A stretch of DNA of 64,000 nucleotides from Liriodendron chinense (GCA_003013855.2 ML058342.1:1177120-1241119), one strand, 5' to 3'; positions 1 to 11,187 are shown, numbered from the stretch's first letter. Numbers and translations are program-made. The notes: generated from the sequence alone by a model not told the origin.

Positions 1-888
1 ACATTACCATCCACATTAACATTTACATAGAGAATCAGTTAAAGAGATGGTTTACCTATTTTCATTTAGCAGACTATTATTGTGGGCCCAAGCTTTTTTC
101 TCCGTTACAATCTACTCCAACCATTATCTTGGACATGCATCATGGAGAATCGGATGATGACCACCAAAGTCAGACGAAGAGGGAAGGAGAACGGTCCATT
201 GATGTCGTTGATGAACGGATAGCATGCATTGCCTTGGTGGGACCTCCAAACCCAACTTTTTTGCTTTCTTCGTAGGAAGAATGTGGTGGATCCCATACAA
301 CGTGTTTCACAGGAAGTTGGTGGATCCCATATAATGTGGTGGATCCCATTTCACCATGCATTGCGTCAATGGCCCCACCATTTAAAAACGTACAAGATCT
401 TATGTGCAATTTGGATGTGAGAAGACAAATCAAATCCATTCATATAATTTTTTTTTAATTAGGAGTCATTGTCGAAAATTTCAAGGAAAGGGTCAATATC
501 GGTGGGCCACGCCGGTGCAAAGAATTTGTAGTAATGAGAATTGTTAACGCTATTCTGGGCCACACACAGCCTCTGTTGGATTTGTAAAAACCTGTCACGT
601 GGTTTTGAAAATGCTCCATTTATTGTGAACGGCTCAGATTGGCCATCCGGTGGGTAGAAGCGTTGATTTCGTGGGCCACACTTTCTAAACTTTAGAAGGT
701 GTCGAATGTCTTGTGCGAAAAGCAACTCCGTACGTGAGCAGTTGGTCAGAGGGGTAAAACTGACCACAAAAGTTTCAAATTCTCGTGAAAAGGCCAATTT
801 GGAAACTTTGTATGAGAAATTAAAGGTTTAGTTAAAATGGCCACACCTCGGGGCTAATATAGTAAAAATCCCCTCCCCCTTAGGGTGT
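1..888. other. Intergenic sequence, no gene seen
   Basis: No open frame here has a recognisable protein. At about 280-350 the phrase 'gtggatcccat' recurs three times in a short degenerate direct repeat. At about 480-800 the text ('gtgggccac', 'gaacggctcagattgg') has the style of the dispersed GGGCCCAC-type repeats further along. Nothing else can be supported. Confidence 0.5.
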
Positions 889-1274
889 GGAGTCTGATTG
901 TGTCCTTCCTCAGTATGGACACAAAGCGTCCATACCGAGCTGTGGAGGGGCCCACAGTGATGGATCTGTTTATCCACTCTGTCCATTCAGTTTCTAAGAT
1001 CAGGTAGACCATATTAGACTAAGAATGAGAAGGTCCAACGGTCAGATCGACCACACCATAAGTGACTCTTGTATTTATTGCAACTTGCATTAGGGTGCAT
1101 TTAATGTAACCTAAGCTCAGTATTTGGTGTGGTCGACCTGACCGTTGGACCTGCTCATTCTTGGGCTATGTGGCCGTCCAGATCTTAGAAATGGAATGGA
1201 TGGAGTGGATAGACAGAGATGTCACGGTGGGCCCCTACACAGCTCGGTATGGAGGAAGGACGTAATCCGACTCT
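889..1274. repeat. Fold-back (MITE-like) inverted repeat
   Basis: The left arm (889-1058) is closely matched by the reverse complement of the right arm (1125-1274), around a loop of about 65 bp. The outer end reads 'gagtctgattgtgtccttcc' on the left and 'gagtcggattacgtccttcc' as the reverse complement of the right. The match runs inward through 'ccataccgagctgtg', 'ggggcccac', 'tttctaagatc' and 'ggtccaacggtcag' to 'tcgaccacacca'. It has no coding capacity. I could not find a clear target-site duplication, so it may be a fold-back element, a MITE with long arms, or two inverted copies of one repeat. Confidence 0.7.
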
Positions 1275-1864
1275 TTTGGGCGTTAACCAGACGGCCCGAC
1301 TCGGGGACCCCACCATGATGTATTGGTTTTATCCAAACCGTCCATCTGGGCCCAAGAATGCATATCCAAGTCTCAGGTGGGCCATACCACAGAGAACAAT
1401 GGGAATAATGACGTCCACCATTGAAACTTCCCAGGGCCATCTGCGATGTTTATTTGTCGTCCAACCTGGCAAGGCCACACCTGACCTATACCCTGGCCAT
1501 ATGTGGCCAAGATGAAGGGAAAACACAACTGTCAGCTTGATCCAAAACTGTAAAGGCCACACGAGTGGGCCACACTGCATGGCAATGTGCCTACGCACGC
1601 TGTCCAAGCAGGGCCCACCTCGTGGGACCACCCTGATATATATGTTTCATCCACACCGTCCATCTATTTTTCCAGCTCAATTAAGGGTTGGGGCCGTAAG
1701 ATGAGGCAGATTTAAATCTTAGGTGGACCCTACCACGGAAAGCAGTAGAAGTCAATGATGTCCACCGTTGAAGCCATCCTAAGGCTCACCATCATGTTTT
1801 ATTTTCCATCCAGACCTGTGGCACAGGTCCGGATGAAAAAGAAAACACAAAATATCAGCCTTAT
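1275..1864. repeat. Two tandem copies of a GGGCCCAC-type dispersed repeat
   Basis: Copies at about 1300-1580 and 1610-1864 share ordered landmarks: 'cca(c)catgatgtat', 'ccgtccatct', 'aagtctcaggtgg'/'aaatcttaggtgg', 'gatgtccaccgttgaa', a 'gtttatttgtcgtcc'-like segment, then 'gggaaaacacaa'/'gaaaacacaaaatatcagc'. The second copy is interrupted at 'atatcagc' by the Tat element and resumes right of 25176 with 'ccaacagtcttgtgaccc', parallel to 'gatccaaaactgtaaaggcc' in the first copy. Non-coding; a family abundant in some angiosperm genomes by my recollection, unverified. Confidence 0.6.
1860..1864. repeat. Target-site duplication CTTAT (left)
   Basis: CTTAT directly precedes the left LTR end and recurs at 25172-25176 directly after the right LTR end. 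This fixes the boundaries of the 23.3-kb Tat element. Confidence 0.95.
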
Positions 1865-2313
1865 TGTGGACCCTCGCCGTTTCCGCGCTCTCACACGATG
1901 TTCTCGTCCCTTTCCTTTCGGGAAAAGAAGGAGAGGATGCGTGAGTACGAATCGCCGTTTGTGCCACTGGCTTGCCTCGTTCTCGAGGGCTTTGTTTGGT
2001 AGTCGTGTTTAAGCTGGATGTGTTTAAATGAGTTTATATATGACCAGAGTCGCCACTAGCCAGTTACTTCGAATCTACAGTCGGCTAGACCCCGCAGAAA
2101 CGTTAGAGAAGGGGATCCGAAGATTCCTTCCTCTAAAATGACTCCTTTTGATCTGCGGCCAGAGATTCAAGGTAAGGGATCACGGTTACAGGGTGGGAAG
2201 AGGTTAAGCACCCCACACACTGCCCGTACCGAAGAACGGTCTTTACTTCACAGAATCGAACTAATACTTGAAAGTCTGTTTTAATCCTCGTACATTCTCA
2301 TAGATGACATGAT

Positions 2314-2599
2314 GCATGAATGCGGGTCTGAACAGTAAGAGTTTCTGATGGGCAGGTTCCAACAACGGGCAAGCCCAGAGCATACGCTCGAACTGACAGG
2401 TGCTTAATATAAGACGTATGCAGTGTGCTTGAATAATCAAGGTGCTTTATAGTGAAGCATGAATGCAGGTCTGAATAGTAAGAGTTTCTGATGGGCAGGT
2501 TCCAACAACGGGCAAGCCCAGAGCATACGCTCGAACTGACAGGTGCTTAATTTAAGACATATGCAGTGTGCTTGAATAATCAAGGTGCTTTATAGTGAA
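2314..2599. repeat. 143-bp tandem duplication inside the LTR
   Basis: Units start at 2314 and 2457 with 'gcatgaatgc[ga]ggtctgaa' and run through 'gatgggcaggttccaac' and 'catacgctcgaactgacagg' to 'gtgctttatagtgaa'. The right LTR has the same duplication at about 24094-24380, so it predates this insertion. Confidence 0.9.
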
Positions 2600-2898
2600 G
2601 CAGGGGGGTTGGAAGAGGAGTAAATGTTGCACTTATGCTAGATGCAAATGAGATGATGCTGGAAAAAGAGTAGCTGGATGGACGGAGGTGTCGCAAGGGT
2701 GGGCTTCGAGTGGCTGGATCAAGACTTGGATGGCTTGGGAGACTTGGACCAGTGGTCAGGCTGGGCTGGACCAGGGCTAGGCTCTCCTCACTCGGGCTCT
2801 CCTTGGTGGAAAAATGGGCTAAAGGGTGGACAAGGGAACTCGAACGGACGGGCTCTCTCTGGCCGGATTGCTGTGTTGAAATGAGAAGGGGAGGGGGG

Positions 2899-2907
2899 TA
2901 TTTATAG
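2899..2907 (-). promoter_or_regulatory. TATA box of Tat 3' LTR
   Basis: On the minus strand this reads CTATAAATA and is followed by a pyrimidine-rich stretch. It lies on the element's coding strand and about 35 bp downstream of the GC hairpin. The 5' LTR has the same site at 24680-24688, which would drive the genomic transcript. Confidence 0.7.
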
Positions 2908-3026
2908 CAGCGGGTAGTGGCAGAGCCCGTAAATAGTTTTGGGCGGCCTGCTGTGGGCCGCCCGTACGGCCGTTCCTCGATTTCCAGCGAGGTACGGTCG
3001 CTCCCTCGGGGCTGCTGTTTGGCTCG

Positions 3027-3154
3027 GTGGGTTGACTCAGTGAGTTGACTCAGCGGGTCGACTCGGTGATTTGACTCAGCGGGTTGACTCGGTGTTTTGA
3101 CTCGACGAGTTGACTCAGTGGGTTGACTCAGCGGGTTGACTCAGTGAGTTTGAC
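3027..3154. repeat. 13-bp minisatellite of TTGACTCAG units (9 units)
   Basis: Nine 13-bp units of the type 'gttgactcag[tc]g[ag]' start at 3031, with variants 'tttgactcgacga' and 'gtcgactcggtga'. Most contain TTGACT, a W-box-type core (TTGAC[CT]), and many contain TGACTCA, the GCN4/AP-1-like heptamer. In element orientation the array lies about 125 bp upstream of the TATA box, in U3. The other LTR has 11 units (24808-24964). Confidence 0.88.
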
Positions 3155-3365
3155 CTTTTTAGGATTTTTTGACTGGCTTTTCTTATGGGGAGTTTTTCAG
3201 GCTGATGTTTAGGACTGGGTTGACTGGGTTCAGGCTTGAGTTGGGCTATGGATTGGGGCTTACAAGGGTGAGTTTGGCTGAGTTTGGACTTGGAATTTGG
3301 GGGTATGGTCCTCCATTCATCTAGCTATCTCTACCAACAGTGTAGCCGAAGGTGGGGTGTCTACA

Positions 3366-3380
3366 GATGCCCCTCGTTTG
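3366..3380 (-). other. Polypurine tract of Tat element
   Basis: The minus strand reads 'caaacgaggggcatc' directly before the 3' LTR start TGTAGAC. A purine run ending in GGGGCATC is typical of Tat elements. It would prime plus-strand DNA synthesis and fixes element polarity. Confidence 0.75.
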
Positions 3381-5320
3381 GAAATCGATCACTCTCACAT
3401 ACCGCGGGAGTTTAGAGAAAACGTTGCGATTGTCCCTGCATGCGCTGCAACCTGGGTACCCAATCGCAACCCTTCCATTCCCGATCGGTACTAACATCGG
3501 AAAGGTACAACAGAGCCTCTGCGTCGCTAGTCTTACGAGGATGCTGACCCTGAGACTGATTGTGTGATGTTTGATGTTTTCCCAGATCACTCCAGGAGTG
3601 CTGTTTCGCTTGACTGTCAAAGTGGTTAGACGCCCTGTGTCAGATAGTCTTACGGGATTCTACTACGCCGACTTGGACTCAGTCAAGGTACTTCAGGCAT
3701 CCATGCCTAGCTATGTGCGGGTGAACTCTTTCCACCCAATCTGCTGATTTTGATACTTGGGTTACAATTCATCGTTTCCACCTGTTCAAATGGTTTCTTT
3801 GACCGAGCCTTTTGGCTTTCATCTTTTCGTATCTTGGTATGTAGTACAACCGCACTGACACTGGAGTTTAGTTCGACCGTACTTTGAGTGCATTGGATCC
3901 GATGGTCTCCGGGGAAACCGCGAGACATCGGATCTTATTTGATTTTTGCGTCGGCTCCTACCCAGAGATATGGAAGATCTCCTGGTGTGTTGGAGGCAGA
4001 ACGCTCTACTGGAAAAATATTTTTGGGTTTTTGAAAAGATACCCACTCTGGGGAGTGATACTCTGTGGGGTTTTTATTTGCAAATAAAATTTTTGTCTTT
4101 TTTGAAATGAAAATCTGGTTTGCATGCGCCTCCACTAGGGATGCCTGTGGGGTCTTTGGCTAACCGACTTTATTTGAAAGCAGGTAAACATGATGATTGA
4201 TGCGATGGATGCTGATGCATGGAGATACATGATGAATGCATGGCTTGGCTCATTCTCTTTCCATTCGACGATTTTGCTTTTACTGGAGATGCAGAGAATT
4301 TTGCGCTTATTGCTTCCAGGGTTGTGCTTCCCTGGGGTTTTTCTTTTTAATACGGATGTTTGGTCAGCGGGTTGGTCAAGATCCCGACCCGTGATCGATT
4401 AGGTCCATCGTCCTAAGATGCTGTTTCTTTGCTAATGTGAATGTACGAGGATGTTATCTGACTTCAAGATGTTCTTCAGGGCATAAATGCAATTGAGACT
4501 ATGCTTGGTCGCCAGTTTTGGTCAAGATTCCAATTTGCGAGCGATCGGATCTGTCATCCCAAATTGTGAAGAGAGTGGAGTTCAAGACTCCTGAAGTGTA
4601 GTGCTGGGGGTTAGTGACAATTTTTGTGATTTTTGCAAATATTTGGTCCGAACCTTTACCTGAGTGGTCAGGATAGAGATCGGTTATTGAAAACAAAGGA
4701 AATATTTTTGTGATTTTTGAAGAGGTGATTTTGCAATGTTTTTGTATTTTGTGATTTTTATGAAATGCAGGGAAAAGTTATGGAATTTTCATCCACTTTC
4801 AGCTTCTACTGCTGCTAAGGCACCCGATCCATTTTATGTCAGCGAGCAAGACGAGTCTCACACAGTTAAGTGCCGTAGTTTTACATCTTCGGATGAGGAG
4901 ATTTTGAGGATTTTCAGTCAATACACCCACAAAGTTGCCTGTTCCTCATGTGCAATGCACATAGATCACGTATCATCCGACGGACTCCTTCGGCCACAAA
5001 ATGAGCCACATCCTCACATTTCCCTTAGTCAATCCAGTTTGGGGCCTTACGTTGCTCACAATTCCGTGAGGGTGCGCTCCACCTCCCAACAGCCTTAATC
5101 CCCTTCATGAGTTTTAGGAACAGGGAACATCCGTCAGATTCAACAGCGACTTCCAAATCAAGGTTGTCTATCACGGTGCGTTCAACACGAACAGGATTGC
5201 GGAGTTCTGCCCGCCTCAGCCCTTACCTGTTTAAAGGATTCCAGACACCCATACGATCAAGTGTCAGCCATGCCTGGAACAGGTTAGGAAAGAAAGCCCC
5301 CAAGAAGTTAATCCAAAAGT
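3381..5320. other. Tat 3' untranslated region, non-coding
   Basis: No recognisable protein on either strand. Phrases such as 'ggtcaagat(t)cc', 'gatcggatct' and 'gtagt...ggtcttcgga' recur loosely at about 4370, 4515 and 4875 and look like decayed units of the tandem array that follows. Plant Tat/Ogre elements are known for variable, tandem-repeat-rich 3' untranslated regions. Confidence 0.5.
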
Positions 5321-6265
5321 GTAGTTTTAGGTCTTCGGACAGCTGGAGATGAATTTGTGTAGTTGAAATTGATGGTGAAATTTTTATTTTTTATTTTTTA
5401 TCTTTTTATATTTTTTATTTTTTTGAAAAGGTTCCAGAGGTGTTTGGGATTGATACTATTTTTTATGGAAAACTCAAAAAATCTTTTTGGTATTTTTGGA
5501 AATGATCCGGGTTATCAAACCTTGATCCCTACGGTTGAGGCCGATGCCGGTTTTTAGTTGAAAGCGAGAAAGGTCCCTCGAGAAATTAATCCCAGTGTAG
5601 TTTAAGGTCTTCGGACCAAAATCTGTACATGCTGAAAATACATTCTTTTTTGTGATTTTTTCGAAATGATCCAGGTCGTAAAATCTCAATTTTGAACGGT
5701 CAAGATCGACACTGGTTTTTATTAGAAATCTCTCAGGATTTTGTTCCCGACGTAGTTTAAGGTCTTCGGACCCAAAACATGTACAAGCGATGCTGGAAAT
5801 CACACATTTTTTTTAAATTTTTTTTGGAAAATGTCCGGAGTCATCAGATCTTGATGAAGACCGATGCCGGTTCTTATTGAAAGTCCCTCGGGATATTGAT
5901 CCCGATGTAGTTTAAGGTCTTCGGACCCAAATTATGTACAAATAGAGCAAACACTTTTTTTCATTTTTTGGAAAATGTCCGGTGTCAGCGGATCTTGATT
6001 CGAGCAATCAAGACCGATGCCGGTTTTATTGAAAATCTCTCGGGATGCCGATCCCGACGTAGTTTAAGGTCTTCGGACCATGAAACTGTACAAAAGAGTG
6101 CTGGAAATGCATATATATATTTTTTGTGATTTTTGAAAGTATCCGGTGTCATTGAATCTTGTTTCGAGCAATCAAGACCGATGCTGGTTTTTATTGAAAA
6201 TCTCTCGGGATGCCGATCCCGACGTAGTTTAAGGTCTTCGGACCATAAAACTTGTACATGTAAAC
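5321..6265. repeat. Tandem array, ~155-bp degenerate units
   Basis: The anchor 'gtagtttaaggtcttcgga' starts at 5597, 5752, 5908, 6059 and 6234 (spacings 155, 156, 151 and 175), with a weaker copy at 5321. Each unit also holds 'gatgc[ct]ggttttattgaaa', 'tctctcgggat' and an AT-rich stretch. It is a non-coding 3'-UTR satellite of the Tat element. Confidence 0.88.
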
Positions 6266-8806
6266 AGTAATCAAGGGAGGAGATTCTTCAGATTCTTCTT
6301 GGAATGGTTTAGATCATCTGGTCACACCTTTGGATGGTTGAGATCACTGTTTGACCAAGTCAAATTTTTCTTTCTTTTCCTTGAAAATTCTATGGAACTT
6401 TTCCACATCATCAACCCAATTTCTCACCTATTTCTCACAAGATGAGATTTTGGTGAGATTTCTTCCTTTTTTCTCACCATTCCCTTCCATCACTTCACTC
6501 TTACATGGAGGTACAAGATTCACTTGCAACCACCCTTCCCAAGGAGGAGTTCTTCCCAAGGAGAGGGGAGGAGAGGTCGTTTCACATAGGTAGGGGGTAG
6601 GACGGCCCCCTGGGTGCCGCCCGGACCGCCCCTGCCCACTGGTTTTTTCGATGAGTTGGGTAAAAGGGTGCACCCCCTTTTTCTATATAACATGGGGCAC
6701 CTTTGCCCCCCTCAACGTGCAATCTCTCTCTTTTCTCTCTCATACTCTCTCTTTCTTCAAGTCTTCTCTCTCTTTTGGTGGTTCTTTACTCCTCTTCAAG
6801 TGGTGGCCCTTAGAGGAATTTTGGGACAGCAATGTGGTCCCCCTTTGGTGAGTGGTAAAGGTATGGACCACTCCCCTTCTCTTTCTTGTCCTTTTCCTTC
6901 CTCGTCTCTTCTCATGACTTTTTTCTTTTTCCATGTAGCTATTCCAAAAGGAGTGAAGGTGGGCCCAAGTGTTCTTGACCTTTTTCTAGATCTCCACTCT
7001 ATTTCAAAGGTGGTGCATGGAGAAGGACATTGCAAGCATTCCATTTCATTTTTCCTTTTCTTCTTTTCACACTCCCTTCATGTGTATGTAAATGGTGATT
7101 TTGCCATGTCATCAAGTATGCATGGCAAAATATTCTATCTTTTTCATGGGAGTTGGGCCCCTTTTCATATGTATCAAATGGGCTCAAAGTGAAGTCATGG
7201 CCCTTGGTGTATTTGATGGGCTCAATGCTTCATTTTGGGCTCCCTCTTACTTTCTCTTTCTTGTCATTTCCTTTGGAGCTCTCTTTTTCTTTTCTATCTT
7301 CTTTCCAAGATTTGGGCCCATGGGCATGGTAGGGCCCATCTCAAGTTTTGGGCTCATGGGGCTCACTTTGGGTGTCCCCATCTTTCTTCACATATGTATG
7401 GACCAAGGTGACTAGCCCATTCTTTACTTGGATCTCAAGTGGGCTAGATTTCTTAGTTGGGCCTTTATGGACAAGTAGCCCAAGTCTTCCACCATCTCTT
7501 GATTATGATGTACATCCTTGTACAAAGTGTGGTGGGATCCTTGGAGTTTTTCCATGTGGATGGGCTTTTGGGCCTTCATTGGAGCTTGGATTTCTTTGGA
7601 CCATGTGTGCACCACTACACTTTGTCCATGTAGGCTTTTTTTTTTTCTTTCATGCTTTTTCTTTTGATGGATGGAGGACTTGAGTTACTTGATCATCTAC
7701 AAGTCCCATGAGTGAGTTGCTCCAACAATCTCACTAAGTTCAAATGGTTTTTCCTTGTGGGAGGAAGGTGGCCCTCAAGAGTTTCCTAAGATGTTATCAC
7801 TCTCAAATGGATGATCCTCCTTCAAGTGAGCTATCTATGCAACCATAGTTCCTTGAACTTCTCTTTGGGGTGCTTGGTGGGTCATCCACCATCATTCTCA
7901 AATATGAGTGATTTTTTTCTTTTAATTTGTGAGAAAGAATGATACCCATAAGTTGCCCATTTTTGTCCCATGCTTTGAGACATTTTGGATTTTGATCTTC
8001 AAGTAAGCTATGTGTACCATTTTTATCCATTTTCATGATGGTCGGGTGACTTATCAAGCCATGCCCTCTTGTGCTCAAATGGTCTCCCTTTTTGGTAAAG
8101 AAATTGGTGCACATAAGTTGCCCAAACTTGCCCCTACATGGGCATTTCCAACTTTGATTCTTCATGTGGGCTATGTGCATCAACTTTTTACCATTAGCTT
8201 CTTTGATTCATATGTTTGTGGGTAGACCGCCATGTTGTACTCTCATGGTCAAAACTTTCATCAAGATGAGGCACATAGGGTTGCCCATGGTTGACCCATG
8301 AATGGGTTCTCATGCTTTTAAGTGGGCTATGTGCTCCCTCCAATCCATTAAGATGAGGCATTTGGGTTGCTCTTGAGAGCCCATTTCCCTCCTATTCTCC
8401 ACTTGTCCATGTACATGTGTAAAAAGGTGGAAACACCTTAAATGAGAATCATGGCCTTGACATAAAAGTGGACCAATCCTTGGCCACATATGGACTTTGA
8501 AAAGGGATTTCTCATGTGAAGTAGGATTCTTATCCCTTGTTGATCTCGTGACACTTGAGTGCATTTGTTGTCCAAAATGTGTCCTTGGATGATGGACTTT
8601 TCTTGCCTAAGGCATGCCATGTAACCTTCTTTAAGGTGGGCCTTGCTTTTTCCAATGGGCCCAACACATATCCTAGGTGACACATGGAGATGGACTTTAG
8701 ATTTTGCATTTGAATGTGAGTCCAATCCCATGGGTTTCTTGGATGATAATTTGGATTTTAACGGGTAAAGGGATAGGGACTTACCTTGCCAAGCTTGTAG
8801 GATTCA
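6266..8806. other. Tat 3' region upstream of the PMD gene, no confident gene
   Basis: Long open frames here are low-complexity (Phe/Leu/Ser- and Lys/Arg-rich on opposite strands) and match nothing I recognise. The stretch 6720-6780 is a TC-rich pyrimidine patch. From 6950 to 8750 the text is built from recurring short phrases ('gggctatgtg', 'ttgcccat', 'gggcccat', 'tctcaaatg') without a clean period. It is probably leader and promoter DNA of the plus-strand cargo gene, or filler. Confidence 0.4.
6682..6690 (+). promoter_or_regulatory. Candidate TATA box for plus-strand cargo transcription
   Basis: 'ctatataac' is followed about 30-70 bp later by a TC-rich run (6720-6775) like a plant Y-patch or leader. 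A GC-rich block (6600-6640) precedes it. It is correctly oriented for the PMD gene, but 2.1 kb from its start codon, so the link is inference. Confidence 0.3.
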
Positions 8807-10160
8807 ATGGCGGATGGTACCAAAGGTCGCCGAGTGATTGATGAGGATGATCCTGCCTTCATCGTCCGCCGAGGGGACCACATGTGTTCCTTGGCTATGG
8901 AGCACCAACCTCTTCCCGCTATCAAGGGTCGAGGTACCAGGGATCACTGGGACAACTGGGTGAAGGATCCACAGCCTTTGCTTGAACGAGTATTGGCTGG
9001 TACTCCTTTTACTGGCCTCCTCACCTTACGTTTTCATAACAACAGTGCCAACCGCATGATGCTCGCGGCCCTTTGCGAGAGATGGCGGGACGAGACCCAC
9101 ACCTTCCAGCTCCCTTGTGGTGAATGGGGAATAACTCCCCTGGACATTTATATGCAAATAGGCTTTCCGTTTCATGGGATAGTTGTTCCCCAAGTCAGCT
9201 CTCTGGCTCCCATCACTTCCACTGACTGGCTACGGCTCGTCGGTGATGTCCCACCAGAGGATGAATTCCAAGGCCATCAAGTGAAGATGCGATGGTTCTA
9301 CAATACTTTTGCCTCCGTCATCCCCACTACCGAGCGAGAGGCCCTCCACAAAGCACGGGCCATGATCACTTACGCCTTCGGGTCCTTCCTTCTCTGCCAC
9401 GCCAATGAGAGGGTCGATCCTAAATTTCTTCGCTTGGTTGAGGATCTATACCACCCCTATAATTGGAACGGGGCTATCCTTACCCATATTTTCCAGGGTC
9501 TGGATAAGACTTGTCGGAACAGCCGGTCCTACACTGGTTTTTGGCCTGTCGTCGAGGTATTTCTTCATTCACCTTCCTTGGGGTCATTTGCCTTCTTTCT
9601 CTCTCTGATCACTAGACGTGCTTTTTACCCAGACTTGCTTTTATGACCATTTTCCCCATCTCGCGCCGAGGATGCGGGATAATATTGAGCCCTCTTTGTA
9701 TCGCCACATGTACTGGCACCAGCAAAACCATCAGCGGAACTCCCGAGTTTCTGGGGACAATTGGCGTGCTGACATAGACTGGTTGACCGTTGATGACGTA
9801 AGTATCTTGCTTTCCCTACCCCTCATGCTGTACTGTAACTGATCGTGGTGACCTCATTTGCTGCAGCTCGCTCGGATGCCGTATGCCAGCTTCCCTCTCT
9901 ATTACACCCCCCAGCGTATGGAGGCATATGACGCTTCATGTCTCTGTATTATGCTTTCCGACGCTGAATCTTTTCAGTGGTATCTAGGTGAGAGGTTGCT
10001 TCGGCAAGTCACTGGGGTGGCTCGGGTCCCTTGTTCTGCACCTCCTCCAGCTGCTCAGATTCCAGCTGATGAGAGAGCTGAGGCTCTCGTGGGCCAGCCC
10101 GGATTTCACTTCACGATCCCGGATCGTGACTATGATGAGTGGTATTTGCTGTACGGCTAG
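8807..10160 (+). CDS. Plant mobile domain (PMD) protein carried antisense by the Tat element
   Basis: Three exons can be joined in phase: 8807-9556, 9633-9797 and 9867-10160, giving 402 residues. Intron 1 is 76 bp (GT...cccAG). Intron 2 is 69 bp with the donor GTAAGT and acceptor 'tgctgcAG'. Around residues 86-125 the protein shows the hallmark of the aminotransferase-like plant mobile domain family (PF10536): an ALCERWRDETHTF segment, then LPCGEWGITPLD and a QIGFPFHG-like strand-turn. The second exon (FYDHFPHLAPR, then WRADIDWL) matches the middle of the domain. Known relatives include MAIN/MAIL1-type host proteins and copies inside retrotransposons. No stop interrupts the domain. Reading continues in frame for 46 sensible codons after the TAG at 10158, so the C-terminus may be truncated. 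Its role inside the element is unknown. Confidence 0.85.
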
Positions 10161-10301
10161 GGGCCTCTGCTTCCTTCACTCTACGTTCCAGGGGGCCGTC
10201 GCAGATACGCTGGAGGCTCGGTGACTGCTCCTTTGATGGATCTTTATCGTCGGGAGCGGGACGAGAGGAGGGACGATGACGACTATGTTGGCGACTTGTA
10301 G
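10161..10301 (+). pseudogene. In-frame continuation of the PMD gene beyond TAG
   Basis: After the TAG at 10158-10160 the same frame runs 46 codons to a second TAG at 10299-10301. It encodes a Gly/Pro/Arg segment, then a strongly charged tail ending DDDDYVGDL. The composition continues that of exon 3, so the first TAG may be a recent nonsense change. Confidence 0.5.
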
Positions 10302-11089
10302 CCTCCCTTTGTATTCAGCTTTCTTGAGGGATGACCATTTTCTTTTGGCTTTTACCCATCTTTGTATCAAAACCTTCTGAATGAATACACAATCTTAATT
10401 CTTCTCAGATTACTTGATGATGCTTGGATGCTTTGATTTCTGACTCAGTCTTTAATGATTTGCGGAGGATGAGCCTTCTTAACTGCATGGATGATGACTT
10501 GAACAGTTCAGATTGCTTGATTGGCCTTGTGGGTCCACTTAATGATCAGAACTTGGATTCTGGCCTTCTTTCTTGATGATCAAGCCTTTGATCTTGCTGT
10601 TTCGTAGCTTGTATGAGCTTTCCCATGGTTTAGATCATGTTGATTTAGTCTTTGAATGGCTCAGATTGATAGATTCGGCCCTGTGGCCCACTTGAGACCT
10701 CGGCTTTACTTTGGGGCACATCTTTTGATGATTTGTGAGGCTAAGAAGGCTTCTCATGGTGTGGATGATGACTTGAACGTCTCATATCGCTTGACTTGGC
10801 TTTGTGGGCCCACTTGACGATTAGATCTTGAATTCTGGCCCTCCTTTTGATGATCAAACCTTTGATCTTGTTGTTTGATGGCTCATGTAGGTTCTTCACT
10901 GGTTTAGATCATGATGATCTAGTCTTTGAATGACTTGGATTGCTTGTGGCCCCCACTTGATCACCTTTACCTCTCTTTGACTTGATCAAACCCATTCTAG
11001 CCGTTGTGCTTCGTGATTGGACCGGTGGGGTACCTTCTATATGATCTTGATCAACCTCAATAGAAATCTGGAGTAGGCCGGAACCTTGG
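10302..11089. repeat. Spacer with a 273-bp duplicated unit
   Basis: The block beginning 'gatttgcggagg' at 10457 recurs as 'gatttgtgagg' at 10730. Both copies carry 'ggatgatgacttgaac', 'gtgggcccact'-like text, 'tgatgatcaa(g/a)cctttgatct' and 'ggtttagatcatg', in the same order. Non-coding. An AATGAA-type signal near 10379 could end the PMD transcript. Confidence 0.65.
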
Positions 11090-11187
11090 GTGGCCCTCAG
11101 GGTGCCATCTGCTGATGTGGACTATCAGCCTCACCTACCAAGAACCCTGGAGCCAATCTCGCGGAGAGAGAGGGAGTGCGTCCGTAC

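Larger units (their letters stand above)
1865..3365 (-). repeat. 3' LTR of Tat element
   Basis: 1501 bp, matching 23646-25171. Ends are TGTGGAC (a mutated TGTAGAC) and GTCTACA. In element orientation U3 starts at 3365. It contains the TTGACTC minisatellite, a GC-rich hairpin (2941-2963), a TATA box (2899-2907) and a 143-bp duplication. Confidence 0.95.

Noticed and set aside
1219..2012. Short open frames across the repeats and LTR start
   Set aside because: They cross known repeat and LTR boundaries; coding is not supported.
6614..7683. Long plus-strand open frames (192 and 111 codons) as genes
   Set aside because: Low-complexity Phe/Ser/Leu composition from TC-rich DNA, overlapping frames on both strands, no domain.
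8807..10160. PMD gene as an ordinary host gene interrupted by a retrotransposon
   Set aside because: It lies inside one element with matching LTRs and a single target duplication, between integrase and the 3' LTR.
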